Counted from the first letter of the stretch, positions 45,417 through 57,461 are shown. The stretch: DNA of 64,000 bases from an uncultured Pelagibacteraceae bacterium (GCA_902532225.1 CACAHI010000001.1:1-64000); one strand, 5' to 3'. The notes: generated by a model not told the origin, from the sequence alone. Numbers and translations are program-made.

Positions 45417-46118
45417 ATGATAAAAAGTTTCATTTTTAAATTTTTCTTTTTCTTTGGAATTTTATTTATATGTATACTTTTTATACCAGCATTATTTCTA
45501 CCAAAAAAATTTGTTCAATTTGGTGGAAAATTAATGGGACATTGGTGTTCAATTTCATTAAAAGTTTTTTTATCTACTAAAATTATTGTTAATGGTAAAG
45601 AAAATATCATTAATGATCAAAAGTTTTTTATTGCTTGTTCTCATCAATCAATGTTTGAAACCTTTTTTTTACAAACTATTTTTAATTCTCCAATATTCAT
45701 TCTTAAAAAAGAATTATTAAAAATTCCTATTTTTGGTTCATATTTAAAAAAAATAGATTCTATCTCGATAGATAGAAATAAAATTTCAAAAGACAATTTA
45801 AATTTTAGTGACCAAATAAGATTTGCGATTAAAAACTCCAGTAGACCAATAATTATATTTCCACAAGGCACTAGAACTTTACCAAATGAAAAGGTTCCTT
45901 TTAAAAAAGGTGTTGGAAGAATATATAAAGACTTAAATATTTTTTGTCAGCCAGTTGCGGTTAACTCTGGCCATGTTTGGCCAAAAAACGGTCATCTTAA
46001 ATCTAATAAAATTATAAATGTTTCTATATTAAAGCCAATATCTCCAGGATTGTCATCTGAAGATTTTTTAAAATTTTTAGAAAATGATATTTATAACGAA
46101 TTAGATAAATTTAATTAG
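45417..46118 (+). CDS. plsC: 1-acyl-sn-glycerol-3-phosphate acyltransferase
   Basis: Makes phosphatidic acid from lysophosphatidic acid at the inner membrane. The 233-residue protein has an N-terminal hydrophobic anchor, the catalytic block SHQSMFET (HX4E variant of HX4D, known in this branch), and the acceptor-binding motif FPQGTRTLPN. It is last in the argH-lptM-lysA-plsC series and converges on dnaN with a 4-base overlap. Confidence 0.88.
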   Translation: MIKSFIFKFFFFFGILFICILFIPALFLPKKFVQFGGKLMGHWCSISLKVFLSTKIIVNGKENIINDQKFFIACSHQSMFETFFLQTIFNSPIFILKKELLKIPIFGSYLKKIDSISIDRNKISKDNLNFSDQIRFAIKNSSRPIIIFPQGTRTLPNEKVPFKKGVGRIYKDLNIFCQPVAVNSGHVWPKNGHLKSNKIINVSILKPISPGLSSEDFLKFLENDIYNELDKFN

Positions 46119-47227
46119 CCTTTCATAGGCATAACAATATAAATGCTATCAAAATCTGCGGGGTCTTTAATTAATGCTGGCGATCCACTTTCATTTAAGT
46201 AAATTTCTATTTTATCACCATCTAATTGGGAAGCTATATCGATTAAATATTTTGAATTAAAACTTATATTTAAATCATGTTCAAACTTAACATTTAGAAT
46301 TTCATTACCATCACCACTGTTTGTATTATTAACAGATAAATCTAATTTATTATTTGACAGTGCAAACTTTACACCATCTTTTTTATCTAATGAAACAGAC
46401 GCTACTCTATCAACTGCATTTAAAAATAATTTAAGATCTGTTTCTAATTTTTTATTATTATTTTTAGGGACAACTTGAATATAATTAGGAAATTTGCCAT
46501 CTATTAATTTAGAGATTAAAATACTATCTTTGGCCTCAAATTTAATTTTAGATTTTATATTTGAAATTTTTATATCACCATCGTAATCTTCAAGTATAGT
46601 ACACAGTTGGTAGACTGTTTTTTTTGGAAGTATAATAGGTTCAAAGTTAACTTTTTCTTTCAGATTAATCTTTGAAATAGACATACGATGACTATCAGTT
46701 GCTACTGAGGTTAGATAAAATTTGTCTTCAATTTCTGAAACGTGTAAAAAAATACCACTTAGGTAATGTCTTGTTTCATCGTTAGAAATTGAAAATTTGC
46801 ACTTATTCAATAGTTTTAAAAGTTTTTTTGAATGTATAGAAAATTCATTATCAGAAAATATTTCATCGGCAACTGGAAATTCATTTGGAGATAAGCAATT
46901 TAAATTGAACTTTGTATTATCTGAATCTAATTGTAATTTATTTTCTGTACTTAAAGAAAAATTAACTTTTTTCCCAGAAGATAATTTCTTAACTATATCA
47001 TTAATTATTGACGATGATGTTGTTGTTTTTCCTTCCTCTAAAATTTCAATATTTTCTATTTGATTTATAAAAATTATATCAAGATCTGTGGCGGTTAAAG
47101 TTAGTTTTGAGTTAGCGGCATTTATCATAATATTTGAAAGAATTGGGAGTGTACTTCTTCTTTCTATAATACCTTGGCAGTAATTTAACGATCTTTGAAG
47201 ATCTTTTTGATTTACATTAAATTTCAT
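46115..47227 (-). CDS. dnaN: DNA polymerase III beta subunit (sliding clamp)
   Basis: Ring-shaped processivity clamp. The 370-residue product starts MKFNVNQKDLQRSLNYCQGI, the normal family N-terminus; I chose this ATG at 47227 although an in-frame upstream codon would add 13 unrelated residues inside dnaA. Three clamp domains are recognisable, and the protein ends with IYIVMPMKG, matching the usual MPMRL-type terminus. The start overlaps the dnaA stop by 11 bases, so dnaA and dnaN form one transcript. Confidence 0.95.
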   Translation of the reverse strand: MKFNVNQKDLQRSLNYCQGIIERRSTLPILSNIMINAANSKLTLTATDLDIIFINQIENIEILEEGKTTTSSSIINDIVKKLSSGKKVNFSLSTENKLQLDSDNTKFNLNCLSPNEFPVADEIFSDNEFSIHSKKLLKLLNKCKFSISNDETRHYLSGIFLHVSEIEDKFYLTSVATDSHRMSISKINLKEKVNFEPIILPKKTVYQLCTILEDYDGDIKISNIKSKIKFEAKDSILISKLIDGKFPNYIQVVPKNNNKKLETDLKLFLNAVDRVASVSLDKKDGVKFALSNNKLDLSVNNTNSGDGNEILNVKFEHDLNISFNSKYLIDIASQLDGDKIEIYLNESGSPALIKDPADFDSIYIVMPMKG

Positions 47228-48638
47228 TATTTTGCTTATACAAAACTTCGTTCTTGATATTGTCAATACTTATTGAAATATCTGAGTCCTTTTCCTTAAG
47301 TTTTTCTATAGTCTTTACCGAGTGAATTACTGTTGTATGATCCCTGTTAGCAAAATCTCTTCCAATTTCTGGTAGCGATTTTGATGTTAGCATTTTAGTT
47401 AAATATATAGCAACCTGTCTTGGTCTTACTAAATATCGAGATCTTCTTGAGGAAAGCATTTCATTTTTATTTATTTTAAAATATTTGCATGACGCGGATT
47501 GAATCGCTTCTACAGTAACTTTATTTTCTGAATTATTTAATAAATCTTTTAGAATTACTTTAACTTCAGGAATATTTGGTGTTTTATTATATATTCTAGT
47601 AAATGAAACAACCCTATTCAAAGCACCGATTAATTCTCTTATATTAGACTTCAATTGATTACCTATATATTTCTGAATATCTTCACTGATTTTAAAGTCG
47701 CTTATTTGATTTATGCCTAAATCTTCAATTCTTTTTTTAATTATTTTATATCTTAGCTCTTCCTCTGGTTTTTGAATATCAATAACTAAACCACCAGCAA
47801 ATCTAGACTTTATTCTTTCTTGAATTCTAAGAAGCTTATTTGGAGCTCTATCACCTGAAATAATTATTTGAGAACCTTTATCCAATAATGCATTAAATGT
47901 ATGAAAAAATTCTTCCTGCATAGCTTCTTTTCCAGTCATAAATTGAATGTCGTCAATTAAAAGAACATCTGTATTTCTAAAATATTCTTTAAATTTAAAC
48001 ATTTCATTTGATTTTATAGAACGAACAAATTGATACATAAATCTCTCTGCTGAAATTAACATGACTTTGTGGGTTTTTTTTAATTCCAATCCAATCGCAT
48101 TTAATAAATGTGTTTTTCCCATTCCAACACCACCATATAAATATAATGGATTATAAAATCCTGCATCTTTTGCTACTTTTTTAGAGGCCTCGAATGCTAA
48201 TTTGTTGCTTGATCCTACAACAAATTTTTCAAAAGATTTTAATGGATCTATTCTATTATATTTTAAGTATGAGTCCTTAATAAAAGAAATATTGCTAGTT
48301 GAACTAGTATCTTCTGTTTTAAAATTATCAACTAATTTTTTTTCATCATTATTATTTTCTTTAATTATAAACTCAATTCTTATTATTTCTCTATTATATG
48401 ATTTAATTATTTTTAAAATCTGATCCAAATATCTAGAAGCTATCCAATCTCTAATAAACCTGGTAGATACTGACAGCAAAATATAGTTTAGGTGTTCTTC
48501 TTCAAAAGATATTTTTTTTAGCCAGCTATCATATATGTCGCTTCCTAATTTTTTCTTCATTTCTGCTTGGACAATTTTCCAGTCAATTTTATTGCCTAAA
48601 TTTTCGGAGCTATTAATATTGAGATTTTTGTTATTCAT
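47217..48638 (-). CDS. dnaA: Chromosomal replication initiator DnaA
   Basis: Initiates chromosome replication. The 473-residue protein has an N-terminal DnaB-interaction domain (WKIVQAEMKKKLGSDIYDSW), a variable linker, the AAA+ core with Walker A GGVGMGKTHLL and Walker B VLLIDDIQFM, and the C-terminal DNA-binding domain with YLVRPRQVAIYLTKMLT and FANRDHTTVIHSVKTI, the DnaA-box recognition signature. Full length. A 14-bp direct repeat lies upstream (48800-48843). Confidence 0.97.
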   Translation of the reverse strand: MNNKNLNINSSENLGNKIDWKIVQAEMKKKLGSDIYDSWLKKISFEEEHLNYILLSVSTRFIRDWIASRYLDQILKIIKSYNREIIRIEFIIKENNNDEKKLVDNFKTEDTSSTSNISFIKDSYLKYNRIDPLKSFEKFVVGSSNKLAFEASKKVAKDAGFYNPLYLYGGVGMGKTHLLNAIGLELKKTHKVMLISAERFMYQFVRSIKSNEMFKFKEYFRNTDVLLIDDIQFMTGKEAMQEEFFHTFNALLDKGSQIIISGDRAPNKLLRIQERIKSRFAGGLVIDIQKPEEELRYKIIKKRIEDLGINQISDFKISEDIQKYIGNQLKSNIRELIGALNRVVSFTRIYNKTPNIPEVKVILKDLLNNSENKVTVEAIQSASCKYFKINKNEMLSSRRSRYLVRPRQVAIYLTKMLTSKSLPEIGRDFANRDHTTVIHSVKTIEKLKEKDSDISISIDNIKNEVLYKQNNEI

Positions 48639-48799
48639 AAATTTAAATTAGGAGATTCCAATTAAAGACTTAATTGACAATATTCAATAAGTTTTTGGAT
48701 TTTAAAAAAAAAATTTAAAATCTACGAGTGTATTTATACTTAACTAAAAAAAAAAATTTAGATTTTAAAAAAAAATATTTTGCTTTTTTTTCTTTACCT

Positions 48800-48843
48800 A
48801 TATCTTGTATAAAAAAAATTTTCTGCTTCATATCTTGTATAAA
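48800..48843 (-). promoter_or_regulatory. Spaced direct repeat upstream of dnaA
   Basis: Two identical 14-base words, ATATCTTGTATAAA on the plus strand, start at 48800 and 48830, exactly 30 bp or about three helical turns apart. Read toward dnaA they are TTTATACAAGATAT; TTATACAAG differs from the DnaA box TTATNCACA at its last two bases. The surrounding 256-bp gap between rpsT and dnaA is extremely AT-rich, with T/A tracts. They may be regulatory sites or divergent DnaA boxes. This is inference. Confidence 0.45.
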
Positions 48844-48894
48844 TATTAAAAGTTGTGCAACTTAGAATTAATTTCGTACTAGTGGTGGTTGTTG

Positions 48895-49155
48895 TTATAG
48901 AGAATTAATTCTTTTTGTAATTCTTGAGACATTTCTTGAGGCGTTACGTTTTTTTATTACCCCTGTTTTGGCTATTCTCATTAGCTCAGAATTCAACTTG
49001 GGTAAGAATAATAGTGCCTCTTTTTTATTTTTTTTCTCTATAAGAGAATTCATTTTTTTGAGAGCATTCCTATATCTACCTTTTCTGGACTTGTTAATTT
49101 TGGTTTGTCTTTGAATTCTACGTGTAGTTTTAATTGCTGATTTTGTATTTGCCAT
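48895..49155 (-). CDS. rpsT: 30S ribosomal protein S20
   Basis: An 86-residue basic helical protein of the small subunit. It starts MANTKSAIKTTRRIQRQTKIN and ends in a helical VIKKRNASRNVSRITKRI segment, both typical of S20. It lies upstream of dnaA on the same strand and downstream of mutM, an arrangement common in alphaproteobacteria. Confidence 0.95.
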   Translation of the reverse strand: MANTKSAIKTTRRIQRQTKINKSRKGRYRNALKKMNSLIEKKNKKEALLFLPKLNSELMRIAKTGVIKKRNASRNVSRITKRINSL

Positions 49156-49208
49156 ATGATCGGCGTTGTATAGCTTTTGTAATAAAAACGGTCAATAGGT
49201 TATTATAT

Positions 49209-50069
49209 TTATTTTTGGCATTTTTTGCAGAAAAACGTAGATCTATTTGAAATAAATAATTTCACTATAGTTCCATCGCAATATGCACTACGGCATTTTT
49301 CCTGCTCTTGATTATAAACTTTAAAGGAATTTTGAAAATGACCTTTAGTTCCAGAAGTGTTGGTAAAATTTTGAATAGAAGACCCTCCTTTTTTAATAGC
49401 TTTTGTGATTGTTTTTTTGGAAAATTTAATCAAATTTTTTATCTCTTTGTGCTTTAATTTGCATCCAGCTTTAAGGGGGCTTAACTTTGAGTAAAACAAA
49501 ATTTCATTTACATAAATATTTCCTAAACCACTAACAAATCTTTGATCTAATAAAATATTTTTAATATTTTTATTTCTATTTTTTAGATATTTTTTTACAT
49601 ATTTAATGTCAAAGCTTTTACTAGTTGGTTCTGGACCTAGTTTAAGAAAATATTTTTTTAAACTATCTCGGCCTTTAAATATTAAAAAAAATCCAAACCT
49701 TCTCGGATCATTATATATCATTTTGATTTTATCAAATATAAATTCTAAGTGATTATGTTTTTTTGGTAAAAAAGGAGAGCTATAAAAACTCGTGTTCGTA
49801 ATATTATTTTTTTTTTTATAAACTAAATGTATGGTTCCCGACATACCTAAATGGAATACGCAGTAACTTTTATTATTTAGCTCTAAAACAATATATTTTG
49901 AAATTCTAAAAATATTATTTATTATATTATTTTCTAGTTTTTTTCTAAAATTTTTTTTTAATTTAAACCTTAAATTGCTATTTCTTATGATTACTCGTTT
50001 AATTTTTCTTGATTTTATCTTTTTGATAAGTGATTTTTTCACTATTTCAACTTCTGGTAATTCTGGCAT
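49209..50069 (-). CDS. mutM: Formamidopyrimidine-DNA glycosylase
   Basis: Base-excision repair enzyme removing 8-oxoguanine and formamidopyrimidines. The 286-residue protein has the catalytic N-terminus PELPEVEIVKKSL (P2, E3), the H2TH region DQRFVSGLGNIYVNEILF and a C-terminal zinc finger with cysteines in EKCRSAYC and FFCKKCQK. All key residues are present. Divergent from ubiE, as in many alphaproteobacteria. Confidence 0.94.
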   Translation of the reverse strand: MPELPEVEIVKKSLIKKIKSRKIKRVIIRNSNLRFKLKKNFRKKLENNIINNIFRISKYIVLELNNKSYCVFHLGMSGTIHLVYKKKNNITNTSFYSSPFLPKKHNHLEFIFDKIKMIYNDPRRFGFFLIFKGRDSLKKYFLKLGPEPTSKSFDIKYVKKYLKNRNKNIKNILLDQRFVSGLGNIYVNEILFYSKLSPLKAGCKLKHKEIKNLIKFSKKTITKAIKKGGSSIQNFTNTSGTKGHFQNSFKVYNQEQEKCRSAYCDGTIVKLFISNRSTFFCKKCQK

Positions 50070-50110
50070 TTGTTATTATAATATTAATATTGAATTGAAA
50101 AAAATAAAAT

Positions 50111-50815
50111 ATGCAACAAGAACTTCAAAATAAAAAAGGCTTGGTCAATAATGTTTTTGATAAATCTTATGATAAATATGATTTAATGAACGATATTATG
50201 TCTCTTGGTATTCATAGGATTTGGAAAAAAGACTTAATATTTTGGATGTCCCCAAAAGAAAACAAAAATTTAATTGATGTAGCTTCGGGCACAGGCGATA
50301 TTGCAAAATTATTTTCAAAATTAACAAATAATAAATCAAAAGTTTTATGCATAGACCCAAATAAAAAAATGATATCAAAAGGTAAAGAAAAATTGTCGAA
50401 CTTAAAAAATATTCAATGGAAAATTGGTAATGCTGAAAACTTGCCAGTAAATGATAATAGTTATGAATATTATTCAATAAGCTTTGGTTTAAGAAACACA
50501 AAAAATATTGATAAATCGCTTTCAGAAGCTTTCAGAGTACTAAAACCAGGTGGAAGATTTTTTTGTTTAGAATTTTCTAAAGTTGAAAATGAAAATTTAG
50601 ATTTATTATATGCTAATTATAGTAAAATCTTACCTTTGGTTGGCAAGTTGGTTTTGGGTGATAGTATGCCTTACAAATATCTAACTGAAAGCATAAAAAA
50701 TTTTATTGATCAAAAAACATTAATTGAATTAATGATGAAAAATGGGTTTGAAAATTGTTCATACAGAAATTTAAGTGGTGGAGTAGCTGCTATACATTCT
50801 GGTTGGAAAATTTAA
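50111..50815 (+). CDS. ubiE: Ubiquinone/menaquinone methyltransferase UbiE
   Basis: SAM-dependent C-methyltransferase of ubiquinone synthesis. The 234-residue protein has YDLMNDIMSLGIHRIWKK, SAM motif I DVASGTGDIAKLF, YSISFGLRNTKNIDKSL and GGRFFCLEFSKV, all UbiE signatures. Slightly shorter than average. Its stop codon overlaps the ubiB start (TAATG). Confidence 0.94.
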   Translation: MQQELQNKKGLVNNVFDKSYDKYDLMNDIMSLGIHRIWKKDLIFWMSPKENKNLIDVASGTGDIAKLFSKLTNNKSKVLCIDPNKKMISKGKEKLSNLKNIQWKIGNAENLPVNDNSYEYYSISFGLRNTKNIDKSLSEAFRVLKPGGRFFCLEFSKVENENLDLLYANYSKILPLVGKLVLGDSMPYKYLTESIKNFIDQKTLIELMMKNGFENCSYRNLSGGVAAIHSGWKI

Positions 50816-52380
50816 TGATAAAAAAAATAATTATACTATTTAAATTAGCTAGAAAAATTGCTTTATCAGATGCAATTAATGTGATTTCGAAGATTCAGAA
50901 ACCACCTTTCATAATAAATTTTTTTTTTAGCATTTTTTCGTTTTCTTTTAAAAAAGATGATCAATTTCAAAATTTATCTGATGAGGAAAAGCTTTGTGCT
51001 TCTATACAAAGTATGGGTACAACTTTTATAAAATTAGGGCAATTTTTGGCTACAAGGCCAGATATAATTGGAGAAAACTTATCAAATCAATTAGAAAAAT
51101 TACAAGATAAACTTCCTCCATTTTCCCTACAAAAAACTAATTTGATTATTAAAAAAAATCTGGGAGAAGATTTGTATAGTTCCATAATTAATATTAGTGA
51201 ACCAGTGGCAGCTGCATCAATTGCTCAAGTTCACAAAGCACAAATAAATGATCAAGGGATTCTTAAAGATGTTGCGATAAAAGTGCTGAGACCCGATATA
51301 AAAAAAATTTTTAATGAAGAAATTGATGCACTTTTAATGTTAGCTTATTTAGTTGAAAGCTTAATTAAAAAAACTAAGAGATTAAAATTAGTTGAAGTTG
51401 TATTTCTGTTGAAAGAAATTACAAACCACGAAATGGATTTAAGATTTGAGGCTGCCGCTGCAAATGAATATTTAGAAAACACTAAAAATGATTCAGGTTT
51501 CCATGTACCTAAAATTTACTGGAATTATACAAGTGAAGAAGTTTTAACACTGGATTGGGTAGATGGAATATCAATAAGAGAAACTGAGGAATTAAAAAAT
51601 AGAAAAATTAATATAAAAAATATTGCTTCTGATCTTATACAACATTTTTTAAGACATGCAGTAAGAGATGGATTTTTTCATGCCGATATGCATCAGGGAA
51701 ATTTGTTTATTAATAATGGTGGACAAATTGTACCAATAGATTTTGGAATAATGGGAAGATTAGATAAATTAAATAGAAGATATTTAGCAGAAATTCTCTA
51801 TGGTTTTATTAAAAGAGATTATAAAAAAGTTGCTGAAGTACACATGATAGCTGGCTTAGTGCCTCAAAATGTTAATGTTGCTGAATTATCACAAGCATTA
51901 AGATCAATAGGGGAACCTATTTTTGGACAATCAGTTAAAGATATATCTGGAGCAAAACTATTGAAACAATTATTTGATATTACAGAAAAATTTAATATGC
52001 AAACACAACCGCAGTTATTGTTGTTGCAAAAAACAATGGTTGTAGTTGAGGGTGTTTCTAGGAAACTTAATTCAGATACAAACATATGGGAAACCTCAAA
52101 ACCAGTTTTAGAAAAATGGTTAAAAGAAACTAAAGATCCAATTAGCAATTTTACAGAAACAATTAAAGAGTCAACAGAAGTATTAAAGAGATTGCCTGAA
52201 TTACCAAAAATTATGGATAAAGCAAATCAAGCCTTATCTTTTATGGCAAGTGGTCAAATACCTCAAAACTCGAATTCTTATTCTGCTCTTAACGAAAAGA
52301 AATTAGAAATGAAATCTTTCAGAAATCAAAGTATAGCTGGATTATTATTGCTTGTATTTTTAGGTTTCATAGTATTTTAA
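50815..52380 (+). CDS. ubiB: Ubiquinone biosynthesis kinase-like protein UbiB
   Basis: Atypical kinase/ATPase needed for ubiquinone synthesis. The 521-residue product starts MIKKIIILFKLARKIALSD; I chose this ATG because it sits directly on the ubiE stop, while an upstream in-frame TTG would read through the end of ubiE. It has the KxGQ motif FIKLGQFLATRPD, AAASIAQVHKA (alanine-rich loop), FFHADMHQGNLFI and VPIDFGIMG, and a C-terminal membrane helix (IAGLLLLVFLGFIVF). Confidence 0.94.
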   Translation: MIKKIIILFKLARKIALSDAINVISKIQKPPFIINFFFSIFSFSFKKDDQFQNLSDEEKLCASIQSMGTTFIKLGQFLATRPDIIGENLSNQLEKLQDKLPPFSLQKTNLIIKKNLGEDLYSSIINISEPVAAASIAQVHKAQINDQGILKDVAIKVLRPDIKKIFNEEIDALLMLAYLVESLIKKTKRLKLVEVVFLLKEITNHEMDLRFEAAAANEYLENTKNDSGFHVPKIYWNYTSEEVLTLDWVDGISIRETEELKNRKINIKNIASDLIQHFLRHAVRDGFFHADMHQGNLFINNGGQIVPIDFGIMGRLDKLNRRYLAEILYGFIKRDYKKVAEVHMIAGLVPQNVNVAELSQALRSIGEPIFGQSVKDISGAKLLKQLFDITEKFNMQTQPQLLLLQKTMVVVEGVSRKLNSDTNIWETSKPVLEKWLKETKDPISNFTETIKESTEVLKRLPELPKIMDKANQALSFMASGQIPQNSNSYSALNEKKLEMKSFRNQSIAGLLLLVFLGFIVF

Positions 52381-52388
52381 TTCAGCCT

Positions 52389-53588
52389 ATGAATTTTTTA
52401 AAAGACAAAAAAATTTTGTTAATAATATGTGGTGGGATTGCAGCTTATAAATCTCTAGAATTAATTAGACTATTTAAAAAAAATGGCTCAGTTGTTAAAA
52501 CTATTTTAACAAATAGTGCAAAAAAATTTATAACACCTCTTTCCGTAGCCTCCTTATCCCAAGAAAAAGTTTATACCGATTTATTTGACCATAATAATGA
52601 AGCTGAAATGGATCATATATCACTCTCAAGATGGTCTGATCTAATATTAATTGCACCAGCAACAGCAAATACAATTACTAAATTAAGTAATGGAATGGCT
52701 AGTGACCTAGCTTCAACGGTTGTTTTAGCTTCAGATAAAAAAGTCTTCTTAGCCCCCGCTATGAATGTAAGAATGTGGGAACATAATTCAAATAAAAAAA
52801 ATGTAAAAAAATTAAAGGAATTTGATTATCAATTAATTGGCCCTGAAGTTGGTGATATGGCGTGTGGAGAATTTGGTGAAGGTAAAATGATAGAACCAGA
52901 AAATATTATTAATTTTTTTATTAAATATTTTAAAAGTGAAAAAAAACACTGTAAGTATAAAGCTTTAGTAACAGCTGGACCAACTCATGAATATATTGAT
53001 CCCGTAAGATATGTAACTAATAAATCAAGTGGAAAGCAAGGTTATGAAATCGCAAGATCTCTATCTAGAAAAGGTTTTGACACAACTTTAATTTCTGGTC
53101 CTACAAATTTGGAACCAATTACAGGAGTTAACACCATCAATGTAAATTCTGCAAAAGAGATGCTCGAAGCAACTTTGAATAATCTTCCAGTAGACGTAGC
53201 TATTTTTTCTGCTGCTGTAGCTGATTGGAAAATAAAAAATTTTAAATATGAAAAAATTAAAAAAGATAATAATATTAATTTAGCATTAGAAAAAAATATT
53301 GATATTTTAAATTATGTTTCAAAACATAATTCTCTAAGACCAAAAATAGTCATTGGATTCGCTGCAGAAACAAATAACTTAATAGAAAATTCCAAAAAAA
53401 AATTGAATGATAAAAGTTGCGATTGGATAATAGCTAATAATATTTCAGATAAATCAATTGGATTTGGATCAGATTTTAATGAGGTAACAATATTTTACAA
53501 AAATAAAAAGATTGAAAAAATTTCTAAAATGAAAAAATCCATTTTATCTGATAGGATAGTTCAAAGGATAGTTTCAGAATTAAACTAA
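52389..53588 (+). CDS. coaBC: Bifunctional phosphopantothenoylcysteine decarboxylase/synthetase
   Basis: Two steps of coenzyme A synthesis in one 399-residue protein. The N-terminal FMN decarboxylase (CoaC, about 1-180) shows ILLIICGGIAAYKSLELIR, APATANTITKLSNGMASD and the catalytic LAPAMNVRMWEH. The C-terminal synthetase (CoaB) starts ALVTAGPTHEYIDPVRY and contains TNKSSGKQGYEIA and IGFAAETNN. Normal length and domain order. Confidence 0.95.
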   Translation: MNFLKDKKILLIICGGIAAYKSLELIRLFKKNGSVVKTILTNSAKKFITPLSVASLSQEKVYTDLFDHNNEAEMDHISLSRWSDLILIAPATANTITKLSNGMASDLASTVVLASDKKVFLAPAMNVRMWEHNSNKKNVKKLKEFDYQLIGPEVGDMACGEFGEGKMIEPENIINFFIKYFKSEKKHCKYKALVTAGPTHEYIDPVRYVTNKSSGKQGYEIARSLSRKGFDTTLISGPTNLEPITGVNTINVNSAKEMLEATLNNLPVDVAIFSAAVADWKIKNFKYEKIKKDNNINLALEKNIDILNYVSKHNSLRPKIVIGFAAETNNLIENSKKKLNDKSCDWIIANNISDKSIGFGSDFNEVTIFYKNKKIEKISKMKKSILSDRIVQRIVSELN

Positions 53589-53592
53589 TTTG

Positions 53593-54030
53593 ATGGTAAA
53601 AGTTCTTATAAAAAAACTTAATCCACAAGTTAAACTACCTTCTTATAAAACTGAAGGTTCTTCAGGTATGGATTTAATGGCTTGTATTAATGAACCTATA
53701 TATATTCCTCCAAAAAATTCTGTTTTAATACCCACTGGATTGTCTATAGCAATACCAAAAGATTGCGAAGTACAAATAAGACCTAGATCGGGCCTGGCAG
53801 CTAAGTCTAATATTAGTGTACTTAATACTCCTGGAACAATTGATAGTGACTACCGAGGTGAGCTGAAAATAATTTTATATAATCATGGTGATAAAACTTT
53901 TGAGGTAAAAAATAATGATAGAATTGCACAAATGATTCTTATGCCAATTTTAAAAATTAATTTAGAAGAAACAGATGATCTTCCTGATACTGTAAGAGGT
54001 TCTGGTGGTTTTGGATCTACTGGTAAATGA
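53593..54030 (+). CDS. dut: dUTP diphosphatase
   Basis: Hydrolyses dUTP to dUMP, keeping uracil out of DNA. The 145-residue trimeric enzyme has all five motifs: AGSSGMDL-like EGSSGMDLMA, RPRSGLAAK, NTPGTIDSDYRGELK, NDRIAQMIL and the C-terminal RGSGGFGSTG. I chose ATG 53593 rather than the TTG one codon before. It overlaps the next gene by 4 bases. Confidence 0.95.
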   Translation: MVKVLIKKLNPQVKLPSYKTEGSSGMDLMACINEPIYIPPKNSVLIPTGLSIAIPKDCEVQIRPRSGLAAKSNISVLNTPGTIDSDYRGELKIILYNHGDKTFEVKNNDRIAQMILMPILKINLEETDDLPDTVRGSGGFGSTGK

Positions 54031-54782
54031 GTAAACAAATTAGTAAAAAAAATATAGAGAGATATTCTCGTCAAATAATTCTAAAAAATGTAGGACCAGC
54101 TGGTCAAAAAAAGATTTTAAATTCAAAGGTGTTAATAATTGGACTTGGAGGATTAGGATGTCCAGTTGCTGATCATTTATGTAGGGCAGGTGTGGGTACA
54201 ATCGGTATAGTAGACTTTGATAAAGTAAGCTTGTCAAACTTGCATCGTCAATCATTTTTTAGTCATAAGGATATAAAAAAATTTAAAGTGGATGTTATAA
54301 AAAAAAAAATAAATTTAATCGATCCAAAAATTAAAGTAAAAAAATTTAAAAAAGCCATTACAGAAAATAACGCAAACAGCTTAATAAAAAATTTTGATAT
54401 CATAATCGATGGTTCTGATAACTTTAAGACTAAGTTTTTATTAAATAAAATATCGATAAAATATAATAAAACTTTAATAATAGGTGCAATTAGTAAATTT
54501 GATGGACATGTTTTTGTATTTAATTTTAAGAATAGAAATGAACCTTGCTTAAAATGTTTTTATCAATCAGAGCCTTCTGATGATTTATTAAATTGTGAAA
54601 GAGAGGGGATTTTAAGTCCTGTAGCTGGTATAATTGGTTCTTTACAAGCTAATGAAGCTTTAAAAAGAATCTTGCAAACAAAAGACTATCTTAATAAAAA
54701 AATATTGATTCTTGATGCTCTTAAATTAAATTTTAAGAAAGTTTTATTTAGCAAAAAAAGAAACTGTATATGTAAACAATGA
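54027..54782 (+). CDS. ThiF/MoeB-family adenylyltransferase
   Basis: An E1-like enzyme that adenylates the C-terminus of a small sulfur-carrier protein (ThiS or MoaD type). The 251-residue protein has YSRQIILKNVGPAGQKK, the ATP loop GLGGLGCPVADHLCRAGVG, DGSDNFKTKFLLN, and a cysteine in LNCEREGILSPVAGIIG at the usual acceptor site. One metal pair (CLKCF and the C-terminal CICKQ) is visible. ThiF and MoeB cannot be separated from sequence alone. Confidence 0.85.
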   Translation: MSKQISKKNIERYSRQIILKNVGPAGQKKILNSKVLIIGLGGLGCPVADHLCRAGVGTIGIVDFDKVSLSNLHRQSFFSHKDIKKFKVDVIKKKINLIDPKIKVKKFKKAITENNANSLIKNFDIIIDGSDNFKTKFLLNKISIKYNKTLIIGAISKFDGHVFVFNFKNRNEPCLKCFYQSEPSDDLLNCEREGILSPVAGIIGSLQANEALKRILQTKDYLNKKILILDALKLNFKKVLFSKKRNCICKQ

Positions 54783-55222
54783 AAAAAATTATTTACCTTT
54801 GTATTTTTATTTTATTTTTTAAAACAGCATATTCATCAAGTTCTTATTATCTAATGTTAAAGAATAGTGAAGTAAATGTAAGATACGGTCCTGGATTCTC
54901 ATATCCTATAAAATTTAAATACAAAAAACGTTTTTTTCCTTTAAAAGTTATTGATAAAAAAGAAAATTTTAAAAAAGTAATTGATTTTAAAAAAAATAGT
55001 GGTTGGATACATTCTTCCCAGCTAAAAAAAAATAAATCATTTATTATATTAGAAAATCAAATATTATTTTCTAAACCAACTAAATACTCGAAACCAGTGG
55101 CAAAAGTTTTTTATGGAAGGCTTTTGTTAGTAAAAAAATGTAAATTAAAATGGTGTAAAGTAAAAACTGAGAAATATGAAGGATGGATAGCTAATAATAA
55201 TTTGTGGGGTAGTGTTGAGTAG
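54779..55222 (+). CDS. Secreted SH3-domain protein
   Basis: A 147-residue exported protein: signal peptide MKKIIYLCIFILFFKTAYS, then two bacterial SH3-like repeats, the first with EVNVRYGPGFSYPIKFKY and GWIHSSQL, the second with KWCKVKTEKYEGWIANN. Such domains usually bind peptidoglycan or modulate cell-wall enzymes in the periplasm. Family members are often annotated DUF1058. It overlaps the preceding gene by 4 bases and converges on katG. Confidence 0.82.
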   Translation: MKKIIYLCIFILFFKTAYSSSSYYLMLKNSEVNVRYGPGFSYPIKFKYKKRFFPLKVIDKKENFKKVIDFKKNSGWIHSSQLKKNKSFIILENQILFSKPTKYSKPVAKVFYGRLLLVKKCKLKWCKVKTEKYEGWIANNNLWGSVE

Positions 55223-55226
55223 TATC

Positions 55227-57461
<2,235 letters not shown>

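Noticed and set aside
48639-48894. The dnaA upstream gap as a defined oriC
   Set aside because: No cluster of true DnaA boxes is visible; proximity to dnaA is not enough in alphaproteobacteria.
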